The notes below the pieces were generated by a model that searched no databases, had not been told where the DNA came from, and worked only from the letters and a program-made list of their open reading frames with translations. This document shows positions 34,678 through 43,874 of a stretch of DNA of 64,000 bases, piece by piece. The DNA lies in the NCBI RefSeq assembly GCF_014530035.1, contig NZ_JACVMX010000005.1, forward strand, positions 124,001-188,000. The letters are read 5' to 3'. The position numbers and the translations under genes were made by a program. The stretch is from Leucobacter sp. cx-328. Its GTDB lineage: Bacteria; Actinomycetota; Actinomycetes; Actinomycetales; Microbacteriaceae. Each line of letters starts with the position of its first letter. The stretch's first letter is position 1.

Positions 34678-36312
34678 CTACAACGCAACTTCCTCAACCA
34701 GGTACGGCTCGAGCTTCGAGTACATTTCGTCGCTGACGAGCGCGCGGACCTGTGTACCAGTCTCGACGTACTCCGTCTCGAGCACGCGGTTGCGCTCATG
34801 CATCTCTGCGACGAGGTCACCCCGGTCGTAGGGCACCACGACCGTGACCTCGCGATCGGAAACCGGGAGTGCGGCATACACCCGAGATTTGAGCTCTTCG
34901 AGCCCCTCGCCGGTGCGTGCTGACACGAAGACCGCGTCGGGTACGAGGCCGTGGAGCAGCATGCGCTGCGCGTCGTCGAAGAGATCCGCCTTGTTAAAGG
35001 CAACAATCTCGGTTACGTCTTGCGCATCTACCTCTGCAATGACATCGCGCACAGTCTTCAGCTGCGCTTCGGGGTCTGGGTGAGAACCGTCAACGACGTG
35101 GAGAATCACGTCTGCATCGGCAACCTCTTCGAACGTCGAGCGGAACGCTTCAACGAGCTGGTGCGGCAGGTTTCGCACGAAGCCAACAGTGTCGGTGTAC
35201 GTGAACGTACGACCGTCGGTAGTCTCCGATCCGCGCACCGCGGTATCCAGGGTCGCGAACAGCTGGTTCTGCACGAGTTCCTGAGTCGCGGTCAGGCGGT
35301 TCACCAGACTCGACTTGCCAGCGTTCGTGTAGCCAGCGATCGCGACCGATGGCACCTCTCCGCGCTTACGGTTCGCGCGCTTTGCCTCACGCGCCGGAGC
35401 GAAGCCAGCGATCTGCTTGCGCAGCTTGGCCATGCGGGTGCGGATCCGGCGACGATCAAGCTCAATCTTTGTCTCGCCGGGACCACGCGAGCCCATGCCA
35501 GCGCCACCAGCACCACCGGCGCCAACCTGGCCACCGGCCTGACGGGACATCGACTCACCCCAACCACGCAGGCGGGGCATGAGGTATTCGAGCTGAGCAA
35601 GCTCGACCTGCGCCTTGCCCTCACGGCTCTTTGCGTGCTGGCTGAAGATATCAAGGATCACCGTGGTGCGGTCAATGACCTTTACCTTGACGACATCCTC
35701 AAGCGCACGGCGCTGGCTCGGCGCGAGTTCAGTGTCGGCAATGACGGTATCGGCGCCGGTCGCGGCCACCAAGTCAGCCAGCTCACGAGCCTTACCCTTG
35801 CCGAGGTACGTCGCAGGGTCGGGGTTCGGACGGCGCTGCAGCAAGCCATCAAGCACATTTGCGCCGGCAGTCTCCGCAAGCGCGGCAAGCTCGCGCAGCG
35901 AGTTCTCCGCGTCTTCCGAACTCTTCGCCGAGTAGATACCGATCAGAATGACGTTCTCCAGGCGAAGCTGACGGTACTCAACTTCGGTGACGTCTTCAAG
36001 CTCGGTCGAAAGGCCAGAGATACGCGTGAGCGCAGCACGGTCGTCGCGCTCCATACGGATCGAGTCATACGCATCGTGCTCTGCGTCGTGCGCGTCGTCA
36101 CCAAGCGCCTGAGCCTGGCCGCTTCCGAAACGGCGCAGCGGCTCCTCACCGAGGTCACGGGTCACATGGGCTTGCTCGCGATCTGCACGGGCAAGCAGGC
36201 GCGCGAGCGGATCTGCCGCATCAAAACCGGTGTCGTCTGCGGCCGCATCGCTGCCGAACTCATCATCGAACTCGTCGAACTCTGGCGCATCGAAATCGTT
36301 GTTCTTCGTCAT
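34678..36312 (-). CDS. hflX: GTPase HflX
   Basis: HflX is a ribosome-associated GTPase that splits stalled or stressed 70S ribosomes. The 544-residue protein has an acidic N-terminal extension of about 100 residues, the HflX N-domain, the glycine-rich linker GAGGAGGAGMGSRGPGETKIELDRRRI, and the G domain with G1 GYTNAGKSSL (about 330), G3 DTVGFVRNLP and G4 NKADL. ATG at 36312 has GGAGG 5 bases upstream. In many actinobacteria hflX lies close to miaA, miaB, recA and lexA, as here. Confidence 0.95.
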   Translation of the reverse strand: MTKNNDFDAPEFDEFDDEFGSDAAADDTGFDAADPLARLLARADREQAHVTRDLGEEPLRRFGSGQAQALGDDAHDAEHDAYDSIRMERDDRAALTRISGLSTELEDVTEVEYRQLRLENVILIGIYSAKSSEDAENSLRELAALAETAGANVLDGLLQRRPNPDPATYLGKGKARELADLVAATGADTVIADTELAPSQRRALEDVVKVKVIDRTTVILDIFSQHAKSREGKAQVELAQLEYLMPRLRGWGESMSRQAGGQVGAGGAGGAGMGSRGPGETKIELDRRRIRTRMAKLRKQIAGFAPAREAKRANRKRGEVPSVAIAGYTNAGKSSLVNRLTATQELVQNQLFATLDTAVRGSETTDGRTFTYTDTVGFVRNLPHQLVEAFRSTFEEVADADVILHVVDGSHPDPEAQLKTVRDVIAEVDAQDVTEIVAFNKADLFDDAQRMLLHGLVPDAVFVSARTGEGLEELKSRVYAALPVSDREVTVVVPYDRGDLVAEMHERNRVLETEYVETGTQVRALVSDEMYSKLEPYLVEEVAL

Positions 36313-36395
36313 CTGACCTCCAGTCTAAGCCGCACGCGGGCGATCTGACAGCCCTGTTCACCGCAAGCGCACCCCTCGCCTGAGATACTTGAGGG

Positions 36396-37013
36396 GTGAA
36401 TCAGCACTACTTCTCCGAAACCCCGGCCGGCGAGATGCGCCTGCGCGACATCGAGGTCATCCTTGCGGGTGAGCCGCGGACCGTCTCAACGGCCGGCGGT
36501 GTCTTCAGCCCCGAGCACCTTGACCGCGGTACGGAGATCTTGCTCGATACACTCATCGACATTGAGGCAAACGGCGTCGGCGATGCTGGCCCGATTCTCG
36601 ACATCGGCTGCGGTTGGGGACCCATCGCACTCGACGCGGCGCTCGAGAACCCGTCGACGCCCGTCTGGGCCGTCGACGTCAATGCTCGTTCGCGCGAGCT
36701 CACCGCAGCCAATGCGGCCCGCCTCGGCCTCACCAACGTGCATGTTGCTGCCCCCGAAGATGTCCCCGCAGACCTGCAGTTCGCGCAGATTCGTTCGAAC
36801 CCGCCTATTCGCGTGGGCAAGGAAGTGCTGCACGAGATTCTGTCGACCTGGCTTCCCCGCCTCATGCCCGGTGGCTCGGCGTACCTCGTGGTCGCGAAGC
36901 ACCTTGGCGCTGACTCACTACAGAAGTGGATCGACGCCTCATTCGATGACCTGAGCATTGACCGCATCGCGCGCAGCAAAGGCTTCCACATCATTGAGGC
37001 CCTGCGCGACTAG
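36396..37013 (+). CDS. RsmC/RlmG-like class I methyltransferase
   Basis: A 205-residue S-adenosylmethionine methyltransferase consisting of one MTS domain. The SAM motif is ILDIGCGWGPIALDAA (67-82), the acidic motif II follows as VWAVDVNARS, and the N-P-P-[FYI] base-binding motif is SNPPIR (134-139), which indicates a guanine or adenine N-methyltransferase of the RsmC type. It corresponds to the C-terminal half of RsmC; the inactive N-terminal half is missing, as is common in Gram-positives. Start is GTG at 36396 with GATACT about 7 bases upstream, so the transcript may be leaderless. The RNA target is unknown. Confidence 0.9.
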   Translation: MNQHYFSETPAGEMRLRDIEVILAGEPRTVSTAGGVFSPEHLDRGTEILLDTLIDIEANGVGDAGPILDIGCGWGPIALDAALENPSTPVWAVDVNARSRELTAANAARLGLTNVHVAAPEDVPADLQFAQIRSNPPIRVGKEVLHEILSTWLPRLMPGGSAYLVVAKHLGADSLQKWIDASFDDLSIDRIARSKGFHIIEALRD

Positions 37014-37042
37014 GCTCCTGGCTTCCTAGCCCCTCACACCCT

Positions 37043-37120
37043 CGAAAAGGGCTCTTTCTCTCGAAAACACTAGTTTCTGTCGCAAGAAACTATCCGTTTC
37101 GGGAGAAGGAGCCCTTTTCG
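37043..37120. repeat. Intergenic hairpin element, copy 2
   Basis: An outer stem of about 20 bases (37043-37062 with 37101-37120) contains two mismatches that can be G-U pairs. Inside, CGAAAAC/GTTTCG can extend it, and TAGTTTCT/AGAAACTA form an 8-base inner hairpin. It lies between the RsmC-like gene and the padR promoter. Its centre aligns with copy 1 at 19141-19186, and its nested design matches copy 3 at 63261-63360. Confidence 0.65.
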
Positions 37121-37157
37121 CGTAGTTGGCGGGGCTTCGCGGACCACACTCGTTTGA

Positions 37158-37180
37158 CGTACTACGACTACCGTAGTACG
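37158..37180 (+). promoter_or_regulatory. PadR operator overlapping the padR promoter
   Basis: CGTACTACG, 5 bases (ACTAC), CGTAGTACG is a perfect inverted repeat. It overlaps a TTGACG -35 element at 37154-37159, and a weak TACGGC follows at 17 bases. The site lies 28 bases before padR, so PadR autorepression is likely. Confidence 0.7.
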
Positions 37181-37208
37181 GCGAGTGCAACGAAGGTGAG
37201 GGGGCGCA

Positions 37209-37553
37209 ATGAACGAGCAGCTAATTAGTGCTGACGCGATCCACGGATATGTCGATCTCATGGTGCTATCACTACTACGCTCCGGCCCGTCGTACGCATA
37301 CGAACTCGTACAGCAAATCGGTGAGACGAGCGCTGGCAGTTACAGCATCAAGCAGACCACGCTCTACACAGCGGTGAAGCGGCTGGAACAGTCGGCGCTT
37401 GTGAGTTCGTACCCAGGCGAGTCCGCGACAGGTAAAGCGCGCACCTATTACCAAATCACGCCAGAGGGCGAAGCCCACCTCCGCGAAAAAGTGGCGGAAT
37501 GGCAACAGACCAAGACCGTCGTCGACCGATTCATCGAAGGAACAGCAGTATGA
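37209..37553 (+). CDS. PadR-family transcriptional regulator
   Basis: A 114-residue winged helix repressor of the PadR family, the short form with a single C-terminal helix. The DNA-binding region is VDLMVLSLLRSGPSYAYELVQQIGETSAGSYSIKQTTLYTAVKRLEQSALVSSY, with the wing in GKARTYYQITPEGEAHL. Its stop overlaps the ATG of the next gene (ATGA), giving the common PadR plus membrane-protein pair. A perfect inverted repeat overlaps its promoter. The inducing signal is unknown. Confidence 0.92.
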   Translation: MNEQLISADAIHGYVDLMVLSLLRSGPSYAYELVQQIGETSAGSYSIKQTTLYTAVKRLEQSALVSSYPGESATGKARTYYQITPEGEAHLREKVAEWQQTKTVVDRFIEGTAV

Positions 37554-38702
37554 ACACGATCATTGCCTACCTCGAAACCATGTTCGGCACCTATCCGCAG
37601 ACGCCGAAGCTTTTCGAGGCAAAGGCCGAGCTTCGCACCATGATGGAAGACGCCTACCAGGGTTTCATCGCGGCCGGAATGTCAGAAAACGAGGCCATCG
37701 GAGGTGTCATCTCCGAGTTTGGCAACATTGATGAGATCGCTCCGACGCTGGGTATCTCGGCAGAGATCCAGTCAAGCGCCCACGCGATGCCTGCCCCAGG
37801 TCTCCACGGCACCGCTGATTCTTCTGGTGCTTCAGTTGCATCGGGCACACCAGCCGCCTTTGCAGCACCGGCCACCTCTCCCGTATCGCCTGCGTCCCCA
37901 GCCGCGGCACGGGTGTCTCAGTCGCACCCTGCCGTCACCCTCGAAGAAGCACAGGCCTATTCGAACGCAAGACGCCAGGTGAATGGTCGCCTCGCAAGCG
38001 CCGTTGCCCTGTTTGTCACCTCACCCGTAATCGTGATCCTGCTTCTTGCATGGCACAACGCGTCCCCGCACGCTGTCACGACAAGCACTGCACTGGCGGT
38101 CGGCCTTGTCGCGCAGTTCGTGTTCATCGCCGTTGGGGTGTTCCTCATGATAGATGTGACGCGCACGATGGGTCCGCATCGGCGGATTCGCGAGCTTCAG
38201 TTCACCCCCGACCAGTCCGTAACGGTCTGGGTCGAGACGGTTGCCGAGACGCATGAACGCCGCCGCGTACGCGCGCTGCAGCTCGCGGTGATGTGGCTGG
38301 GTGTTTGCTCCACTCCCGCTGGTGCTGCTGGCGCTGCTGGCGCAGGAACCCTCGCGCGGTGCCTGGCTACTGGTCGGCGTCGCGATCACCCTGGTCATGG
38401 TAGCCATTGGCATTGCGACGCTCGTTTCAGCGTCTTGGGCTCGATCAGTGTCGCAGATCCTCAGCGCACGCGGCCCGGTGGCGGCTCACCTCGTGAACAC
38501 CGAGCAGGCAGACGGCGGAATCATCGGTGTCATCGCGTCCTTCTACTGGCCGTTCGTTGTGATCGCATACCTGCTGTGGAGCTTCATCGGCAACGCGTGG
38601 AACATCTCTTGGCTGATCTTCCCGATTGCCGGACTTCTCTTCGGCGCGATCGCTGCCGGCACCGGATCGGTGTCTGCCTATCGCAAAGCACGAAACCGTT
38701 AG
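37550..38702 (+). pseudogene. PadR-partner membrane protein with a frameshift
   Basis: Two frames make up one protein of about 383 residues. The first part begins MNTIIAYLETMFGTYPQTPK, a helical permease-prefix (DUF1700-like) region of about 70 residues, then an Ala/Pro/Ser-rich linker (about 80-135) and two membrane helices (near 155-175 and 185-205), up to ALQLAVMWL. The second part continues as VFAPLPLVLLALLAQEP with three or four more helices to the stop at 38702. Removing one G from the GGG at 38299-38301 joins the frames. Left as it stands, the first frame reads into an Arg/Ala-rich tail. It may be a real mutation or a sequencing error. Function unknown; probably an envelope-stress type membrane protein controlled by PadR. 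Confidence 0.75.
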
Positions 38703-38711
38703 GTCGCGCCG

Positions 38712-39632
38712 CTACAGCGGTGCCGGCTCCCCCGGCGACAACCAGGTCACGTCGGCGTAGCGCTTGAACCAGCTCACCTGGCGGCGGGCGTAGCGCCGAG
38801 TAAGGAACTGCGTTTCAGCAATCGCCTCTTCCTGCGTTTTCTCCCCGCGAATCTGTGCGATCGCCTGCGCATATCCAATCGCACGGCTCGCGGTCGGCCC
38901 CTCTTCGAGGCCGTTCGGGAGCAATGCCTCGACCTCAGCGATGAGACCGTCAGCCCACATCTGCTCGACGCGGCGATCAAGCCGCTCAACAAGCTCTGCA
39001 CGCTCGCAGTGCACGCCGAGGATGCGCGTGGGCTGGTACCAGTACACCGGCGCTGTCGGCAACGTCACCTGCGCGTCACCGCCCATTTCGGCAACTTCGA
39101 GCGCACGGATCACGCGACGCGGATTCCGTGCGTCCACCGCCGCGGCCGTCTCGGGTGACAACGCTGCAAGCCTCGCGAGCAGGGGCGCGACCCCGTCCCG
39201 TTCGCACTCCGCCTCGAGCCGGGCGCGGATCGCCTCATCTCGCGGCGGGAACTGGAAATCAAAGATGACGCTCGAGACGTAGAGGCCTGATCCGCCAATC
39301 AGAATCGCATCGTTGCCGCGCGCGTGGATCGCTTCGATGAGTGCGCGCGCGGTCGGCTGGTACCAGGCAACGGTCGCTTCCTCGCGCGGATCGAGCGCTT
39401 CAAAGAGATGGTGCGGGATGCCCTGTCGTTCAGCTTCGGGCAGCTTCGCGGTACCGATGTTCATTCCGCGATAGAACTGCATTGCATCGACGTTGATGAT
39501 CTCAGCGGCGACTCCGTGCTCAGCTTGGAGGCGGGTCGCAAGGTCAAGCGACAGCGCGGTTTTTCCCGTGCCAGTTGCGCCAACGACGGCCCACAGGTGG
39601 GGCTTGCGTTCAGGCTCTGCGGAGTCAGTCAT
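38712..39632 (-). CDS. miaA: tRNA dimethylallyltransferase
   Basis: MiaA adds a dimethylallyl group to adenosine 37 of tRNAs reading codons that start with U. The 306-residue protein has the P-loop GATGTGKT (18-25), the VDAMQFYRGMNIGTAK substrate motif, and the insertion and swinging domain from about 130. The frame is open to 39767 into miaB, but ATG at 39632 begins the conserved part; a GTG at 39647 overlapping the miaB stop is an alternative. It follows miaB, which methylthiolates the same base, so the two act in sequence. Confidence 0.95.
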   Translation of the reverse strand: MTDSAEPERKPHLWAVVGATGTGKTALSLDLATRLQAEHGVAAEIINVDAMQFYRGMNIGTAKLPEAERQGIPHHLFEALDPREEATVAWYQPTARALIEAIHARGNDAILIGGSGLYVSSVIFDFQFPPRDEAIRARLEAECERDGVAPLLARLAALSPETAAAVDARNPRRVIRALEVAEMGGDAQVTLPTAPVYWYQPTRILGVHCERAELVERLDRRVEQMWADGLIAEVEALLPNGLEEGPTASRAIGYAQAIAQIRGEKTQEEAIAETQFLTRRYARRQVSWFKRYADVTWLSPGEPAPL

Positions 39633-39643
39633 CTCAGGCCCGT

Positions 39644-41203
39644 TCACATCGTCGGCGCGCCGACGCGGAGAGTCGGCAGCCCGAGATTCACCGCAGCACC
39701 TGCCGCGGAGGCGGACGCGCCGGGGGTTGCCGGAACGCCACAGCTGTCTGCCTGCCGGCGATCCCATGCGTCACCAGCGCGCGTCCGGCGGACCGCGTAG
39801 ATTTCGGTGTCATCTGCGATGAGGAAGTACGGAGCGGCATCGCTCACACGCGCCGTGACCATGTCTCCGGGACGTGGCGTTTCTGCACCCTCCGGGACCG
39901 AGAAGTGCACGAGACGGTTGTCTGCTGAGCGACCGTGGAGGCGGTGCGTCGCCTCGCCTTTTCGACTCGCACCGGCCGAAACGAGAATCTCGACGGACGT
40001 ACCGATGAGCTTGCGGTTCTCTTCTTCTGCGACGCGATCTTGCAAGGCCATGAGACGTTCGTAACGCGCCTGCACGATCTCCTTAGGAATCTGGTCTTCC
40101 ATCTCAGCGGCAGGAGTACCTGGACGAATCGAGTACTGGAAAGTGAACGCGTTTGAGAAGCGCGAGGCCTCGACGACTCGGAGCGTATCTTCGAAGTCCT
40201 CCTCGGTTTCGCCTGGGAAGCCTACGATGAGGTCGGTCGTGATTGCGGCGCCAGGGATTTGTTCGCGAACCGAGTCGAGAATTCCAAGGAACTTTTTCGA
40301 ACGGTATGAGCGTCGCATCGCTTTGAGAACGGTGTCCGAACCTGACTGCAGCGGCATATGCAGCTGCGGCATCACATTGTGCGTTTCGGCCATCGCAGCA
40401 ATCACGTCTTCGGTGAATGCCGCGGGATGCGGGCTTGTGAAGCGTACTCGCTCCAGACCTTCGATCTCGCCCATCGAACGGAGTAGTTTGCTAAAGGCCT
40501 GACGGTCACCAAACTCAACGCCGTAGGTGTTCACGTTCTGGCCAAGCAACGTGACCTCGATCGCGCCGTCATCAACGAGCGCCTGCACCTCGGCAAGAAT
40601 GTCACCTGGGCGGCGATCTTTTTCCTTACCGCGAAGCGAGGGCACGATACAGAAGGTGCAGGTGTTGTTGCAGCCGACGGAAATCGACACCCAACCGCTC
40701 GCGGCAGAGTCACGCTTCGTTGGGAGCGTCGATGGGAAACGCTCGAGGGATTCGAGAATTTCGACCTGCGCTTCTGCGTTGTGCCGAGCTCGCTCAAGCA
40801 GCTGCGGAAGCGAACCCACATTGTGGGTGCCGAACACGACATCGACCCAGGGTGCGGTTTCGACGATGGCGCTCTGGTCTTTCTGCGCCAGGCAACCGCC
40901 GACGGCAATCTGCATGCCCGCACGGCCGAGCTTGGTGCGATTCAGTGTGCCCAGCTGACCATAGAGCTTGGTCGCCGCGTTCTCGCGGACGGCGCAGGTG
41001 TTAATCACCACGACGTCCGCGTGAGCCGGATCTTCTGCCGGCACATAACCGGCCGCCTCGAGCGAACCAGACATGCGCTCTGAGTCGTGCACGTTCATCT
41101 GACACCCGAGCGTGCGAACGGTGTAGCTTCGGGGGCTGCCGTCGGGGCGGAGCGCGGCCGGAGACAGCTCAATCGTTACGGGGTCAGAAACTGGTGCGGT
41201 CAT
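39644..41203 (-). CDS. miaB: tRNA-2-methylthio-N6-dimethylallyladenosine synthase
   Basis: MiaB is a radical SAM methylthiotransferase that completes ms2i6A37. The 519-residue protein has the N-terminal MTTase domain ([18 protein letters not shown] with the first cluster cysteine, further cysteines in NTCAVRE and GGCLAQK), the radical SAM cysteines in [13 protein letters not shown] (about 178-186), and a TRAM domain near 395-460. After TRAM there is a non-conserved tail of about 50 residues rich in Ala/Gly. It is 24 bases downstream of recX. Confidence 0.96.
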   Translation of the reverse strand: MTAPVSDPVTIELSPAALRPDGSPRSYTVRTLGCQMNVHDSERMSGSLEAAGYVPAEDPAHADVVVINTCAVRENAATKLYGQLGTLNRTKLGRAGMQIAVGGCLAQKDQSAIVETAPWVDVVFGTHNVGSLPQLLERARHNAEAQVEILESLERFPSTLPTKRDSAASGWVSISVGCNNTCTFCIVPSLRGKEKDRRPGDILAEVQALVDDGAIEVTLLGQNVNTYGVEFGDRQAFSKLLRSMGEIEGLERVRFTSPHPAAFTEDVIAAMAETHNVMPQLHMPLQSGSDTVLKAMRRSYRSKKFLGILDSVREQIPGAAITTDLIVGFPGETEEDFEDTLRVVEASRFSNAFTFQYSIRPGTPAAEMEDQIPKEIVQARYERLMALQDRVAEEENRKLIGTSVEILVSAGASRKGEATHRLHGRSADNRLVHFSVPEGAETPRPGDMVTARVSDAAPYFLIADDTEIYAVRRTRAGDAWDRRQADSCGVPATPGASASAAGAAVNLGLPTLRVGAPTM

Positions 41204-41227
41204 AACTCACAATTCTACCGAGGAGTA

Positions 41228-42193
41228 TTACTGGAAGCGCACACCGCCTGAGCGGCCACTCCCACCGCGTCGTTGGGTACCGCCTTCGAGGGCGTCACGC
41301 ACTGCTCGACGTGCGGCTTCGCCGCCCCATCCGCGTCGGGCTAGGAAGCCGAGGAGGCGTCGCTCTGCGGTTGCGCGATCAAGCGAGCCCATCTTGCGGG
41401 CGCGGTCAAACGCGGTCTCGCGCAGCAGGGCGTCTTCATCTTCCTCATCAAGCTCATCAAGGACAAGTTCGATCGCCGAGTCTGGGAGCTTTCGATCACG
41501 GAGCTTCTGTCTGATTTGGCTACGACTCGCGCCTTTTCCGTCGCGAAGCTTCGTGCAAACCGCGCGCGCAAGGCCTTCGTCGTCGACGTACAACGCTTCC
41601 ACCGCACGAGCGACCGCATCTTCAGCGTCGAACTCGAGATGACCGAGAAGTACAAGCTCACGCTGCAACTCGCCGCTCGAACGCGCTTTTTTGGCCATGA
41701 GGCGGACAACGTCATCATCAATGTCGTTGAGCGGCGTATCTTCGCCCTCGGTTGTGTCTGCTATTTCAGCGGCGCGGGGGCTTGCTGCGCGCTTGCGCTT
41801 TGGTGACGCTGGAGCAGGCTCGGAGAAGCTTGCCGTACTCGACTCCGAGGCTGGCGCCACGTCAGACTCACCAGAGACCTTTCGCTTCCGATGGGAGGCA
41901 AGTGAAACCACACCATTGTCGACGTCCGGGGACGCTTCCGCCTTGACCGCGGGCTGAGCACTGGCATCACCGCGCAGTGAAGCTGCCGTAACGAGGTTTC
42001 CAGCCCGGAGGCTGGAGAACGCTTCAACCGAGCCTGCAACTGTCGAATCCCCGAAAGATTCGTCATCCTGTGCAGGGGTGGCCCAACTGGAGCTGAAGCG
42101 CGCGCGGAGCTCGACTACCTCAGCAAAGTTTTCGCGGTCTGGCCGCGCCGGTGCCGGTTCCCCATCGGGAACCGGCAGAAACCGAACGACCAT
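41228..42193 (-). CDS. recX: Regulatory protein RecX, long form
   Basis: RecX modulates RecA filaments. The conserved helical-repeat domain is the last 160 residues (VRLMAKKARSSGELQRELVLLGH, VEALYVDDEGLARAVCTKLRDGKGASRSQIRQKLRDRKLPD, ATAERRLLGFLARRGWGGEAA). Ahead of it lies a poorly conserved Ser/Ala/Glu-rich extension of about 155 residues, so the protein is roughly twice the length of many RecX proteins. It begins 5 bases after recA, the usual coupling, which keeps inhibitor and recombinase in proportion. The extension has no motif I recognise. Confidence 0.92.
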   Translation of the reverse strand: MVVRFLPVPDGEPAPARPDRENFAEVVELRARFSSSWATPAQDDESFGDSTVAGSVEAFSSLRAGNLVTAASLRGDASAQPAVKAEASPDVDNGVVSLASHRKRKVSGESDVAPASESSTASFSEPAPASPKRKRAASPRAAEIADTTEGEDTPLNDIDDDVVRLMAKKARSSGELQRELVLLGHLEFDAEDAVARAVEALYVDDEGLARAVCTKLRDGKGASRSQIRQKLRDRKLPDSAIELVLDELDEEDEDALLRETAFDRARKMGSLDRATAERRLLGFLARRGWGGEAARRAVRDALEGGTQRRGGSGRSGGVRFQ

Positions 42194-42198
42194 GGAAC

Positions 42199-43329
42199 TT
42201 ACGCACTCTTCTTCGCAGCAGCGGGAGTCTTCGCAGCGGCTGCTGGCGCCTTTGTTGCGGCACCCTTCGTCGCGTCTGCTGCGGCCGGAGCGGCATCAGC
42301 CACCTTCGCCTCGAGTGCAGGCTCTTCCTTACGTCCATTCACGCCAAGCTTGGTGAGAATTTTCTCTTCAATCTCGAGTGCAACATCAGCGTGCTCAATG
42401 AGGAAGCGCCGAGCATTCTCCATGCCCTGGCCAAGCTGATCACCCTCATAGGTGTACCAAGCACCACTCTTCTTAATGAAGTTGTGCTCGACACCGTAAT
42501 CAATGAGCGAGCCCTCACGCGAGATGCCGTGACCGTAAAGAATATCGAACTCAGCCTGCTTGAAAGGAGGGGCCATCTTATTCTTGACGACCTTCACACG
42601 AGTACGGTTGCCAACAGCGTCGGTACCGTCTTTCAGCGTCTGGATACGGCGGATATCAAGGCGAACCGAAGCGTAGAACTTCAGCGCCTTACCGCCTGAG
42701 GTCGTCTCTGGGCTGCCGAAGAAGACGCCGACCTTCTCGCGAAGCTGGTTAATGAAGATAGCGGTGGTCTTCGTCGCGTTGAGGCTACCCGTGATCTTAC
42801 GGAGCGCCTGCGACATAAGGCGCGCCTGAAGACCAACGTGGCTGTCACCCATTTCACCGTCGATCTCGGCCTTCGGCACGAGCGCGGCAACGGAGTCAAT
42901 AACAACGAGATCGACCGAGCCGGAGCGAATCAGCATGTCTGCGATCTCGAGCGCCTGCTCACCGGTATCGGGCTGCGCGACGAGCAGCGCGTCAATGTCG
43001 ACACCCAGCTTCTGCGCATAATCGGGATCGAGTGCGTGCTCAGCGTCAATGAAGGCAGCGATGCCTCCCTGCTTTTGAGCGTTGGCAATTGCGTGCAGCG
43101 TTAGTGTCGTCTTACCCGAGGATTCAGGGCCGTAAATCTCCACAATTCGACCACGGGGAAGACCGCCAATTCCGAGCGCAACATCAAGAGCAACCGAGCC
43201 GGTTGGGATGACCTCTACCGGCGGACGCTCTTCGCTGCCCATGCGCATGATCGCGCCCTTACCGAATTGACGGTCAATCTGCGCGAGTGCAGACTCAAGT
43301 GCTTTTTCACGATCTTTGGGTGCGGCCAT
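42199..43329 (-). CDS. recA: Recombinase RecA
   Basis: RecA catalyses strand exchange and triggers LexA cleavage. The 376-residue protein has Walker [10 protein letters not shown] (67-75), Walker [11 protein letters not shown] (about 138-147), the L2 and interface segments [22 protein letters not shown], and a lysine/alanine-rich C-terminal tail. ATG at 43329 is preferred to the ATG two codons earlier because CAGGAG is 7 bases upstream. An SOS box lies about 207 bases upstream. recX follows immediately. Confidence 0.98.
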   Translation of the reverse strand: MAAPKDREKALESALAQIDRQFGKGAIMRMGSEERPPVEVIPTGSVALDVALGIGGLPRGRIVEIYGPESSGKTTLTLHAIANAQKQGGIAAFIDAEHALDPDYAQKLGVDIDALLVAQPDTGEQALEIADMLIRSGSVDLVVIDSVAALVPKAEIDGEMGDSHVGLQARLMSQALRKITGSLNATKTTAIFINQLREKVGVFFGSPETTSGGKALKFYASVRLDIRRIQTLKDGTDAVGNRTRVKVVKNKMAPPFKQAEFDILYGHGISREGSLIDYGVEHNFIKKSGAWYTYEGDQLGQGMENARRFLIEHADVALEIEEKILTKLGVNGRKEEPALEAKVADAAPAAADATKGAATKAPAAAAKTPAAAKKSA

Positions 43330-43603
43330 GTTCATGCTCCTGGTGTTCTCGGCCTGGACTCTGATGAGTGCCAGCTAATTTGCTGCCTACCGACTATCGC
43401 TACCCCAGAGTGGGGCCGACAAGGCTTGAATGTCTTCACTTCAGAATCTAGAACCAACCACTGACATTTCAATATTCAGAAGTTTGCTTGTGGATAATCG
43501 TCCGATCAGACCTTCGAGAACGACAGTAACAAGCTTCGAACACACATTCGAACAAAGGTTTGGCGTGTCGCCAAAAACCTCCATCTGGAGCCCCCCAGAC
43601 GCA
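43330..43603 (-). other. recA upstream region
   Basis: A gap of about 275 bases between recA and the terminator of the divergent-order neighbour. It holds the SOS box at 43536-43551 and a long AT-richer leader. I see no reading frame with coding character. A TTGTTC near the SOS box could be a -35 element, but no clear -10 can be fixed. Confidence 0.5.
43536..43551. promoter_or_regulatory. SOS box (LexA site) upstream of recA
   Basis: TCGAACACACATTCGA matches TCGAAC-N4-GTTCGA at 11 of 12 fixed positions. Its location upstream of recA, with lexA in the same window, supports LexA control of recA-recX. Confidence 0.8.
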
Positions 43604-43635
43604 ACAATGCCCCGTCATTTCTGACGGGGCATTGT
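43604..43635 (-). terminator. Terminator after the DUF3046 gene
   Basis: ACAATGCCCCGTCA (43604-43617) pairs with TGACGGGGCATTGT (43622-43635), a 14-base perfect stem with a TTTC loop, six bases after the DUF3046 stop codon on the minus strand. Confidence 0.9.
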
Positions 43636-43641
43636 CCGCAA

Positions 43642-43866
43642 TTAATCCTTACGCGGATTCGCAAGGCCGCGACCGTGACGTCGCGACTCCGGCACATCAA
43701 ACTCCTCACAGAGCGCAACCCAGACAACACGGGGTTCCACCCCGCGCGCAAGGGCTTCGTCTGGCGTACTCGCCAGACCTGTCACCCAATAGTCCCGGAA
43801 CAGCACGCCTGCATGGGCAGCACCAAATTCTTCTGCGGCCGCGGTTCGCAGCGCGCGCATGCGCAT
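43642..43866 (-). CDS. DUF3046 family protein
   Basis: A 74-residue protein matching the small actinobacterial DUF3046 family: MRALRTAAAEEFGAAHAGVLFRDYWVTGLASTPDEALARGVEPRVVWVALCEEFDVPESRRHG. The conserved pattern is a helical L-x-x-A-x-x-x-E-F-G start, then T-x-x-E-A-L-x-x-G-V-x-P-R-x-V-W. Function is unknown. In many actinobacteria it lies between the clgR/cinA region and recA, exactly as here, and it follows clgR by 8 bases, so it is on the same transcript. Confidence 0.88.
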   Translation of the reverse strand: MRMRALRTAAAEEFGAAHAGVLFRDYWVTGLASTPDEALARGVEPRVVWVALCEEFDVPESRRHGRGLANPRKD

Positions 43867-43874
43867 CGGGTGGA

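Noticed and set aside
34951-36348. A 465-codon open frame on the plus strand opposite hflX
   Set aside because: Antisense shadow of a clearly conserved GTPase gene; sequence has no family features.
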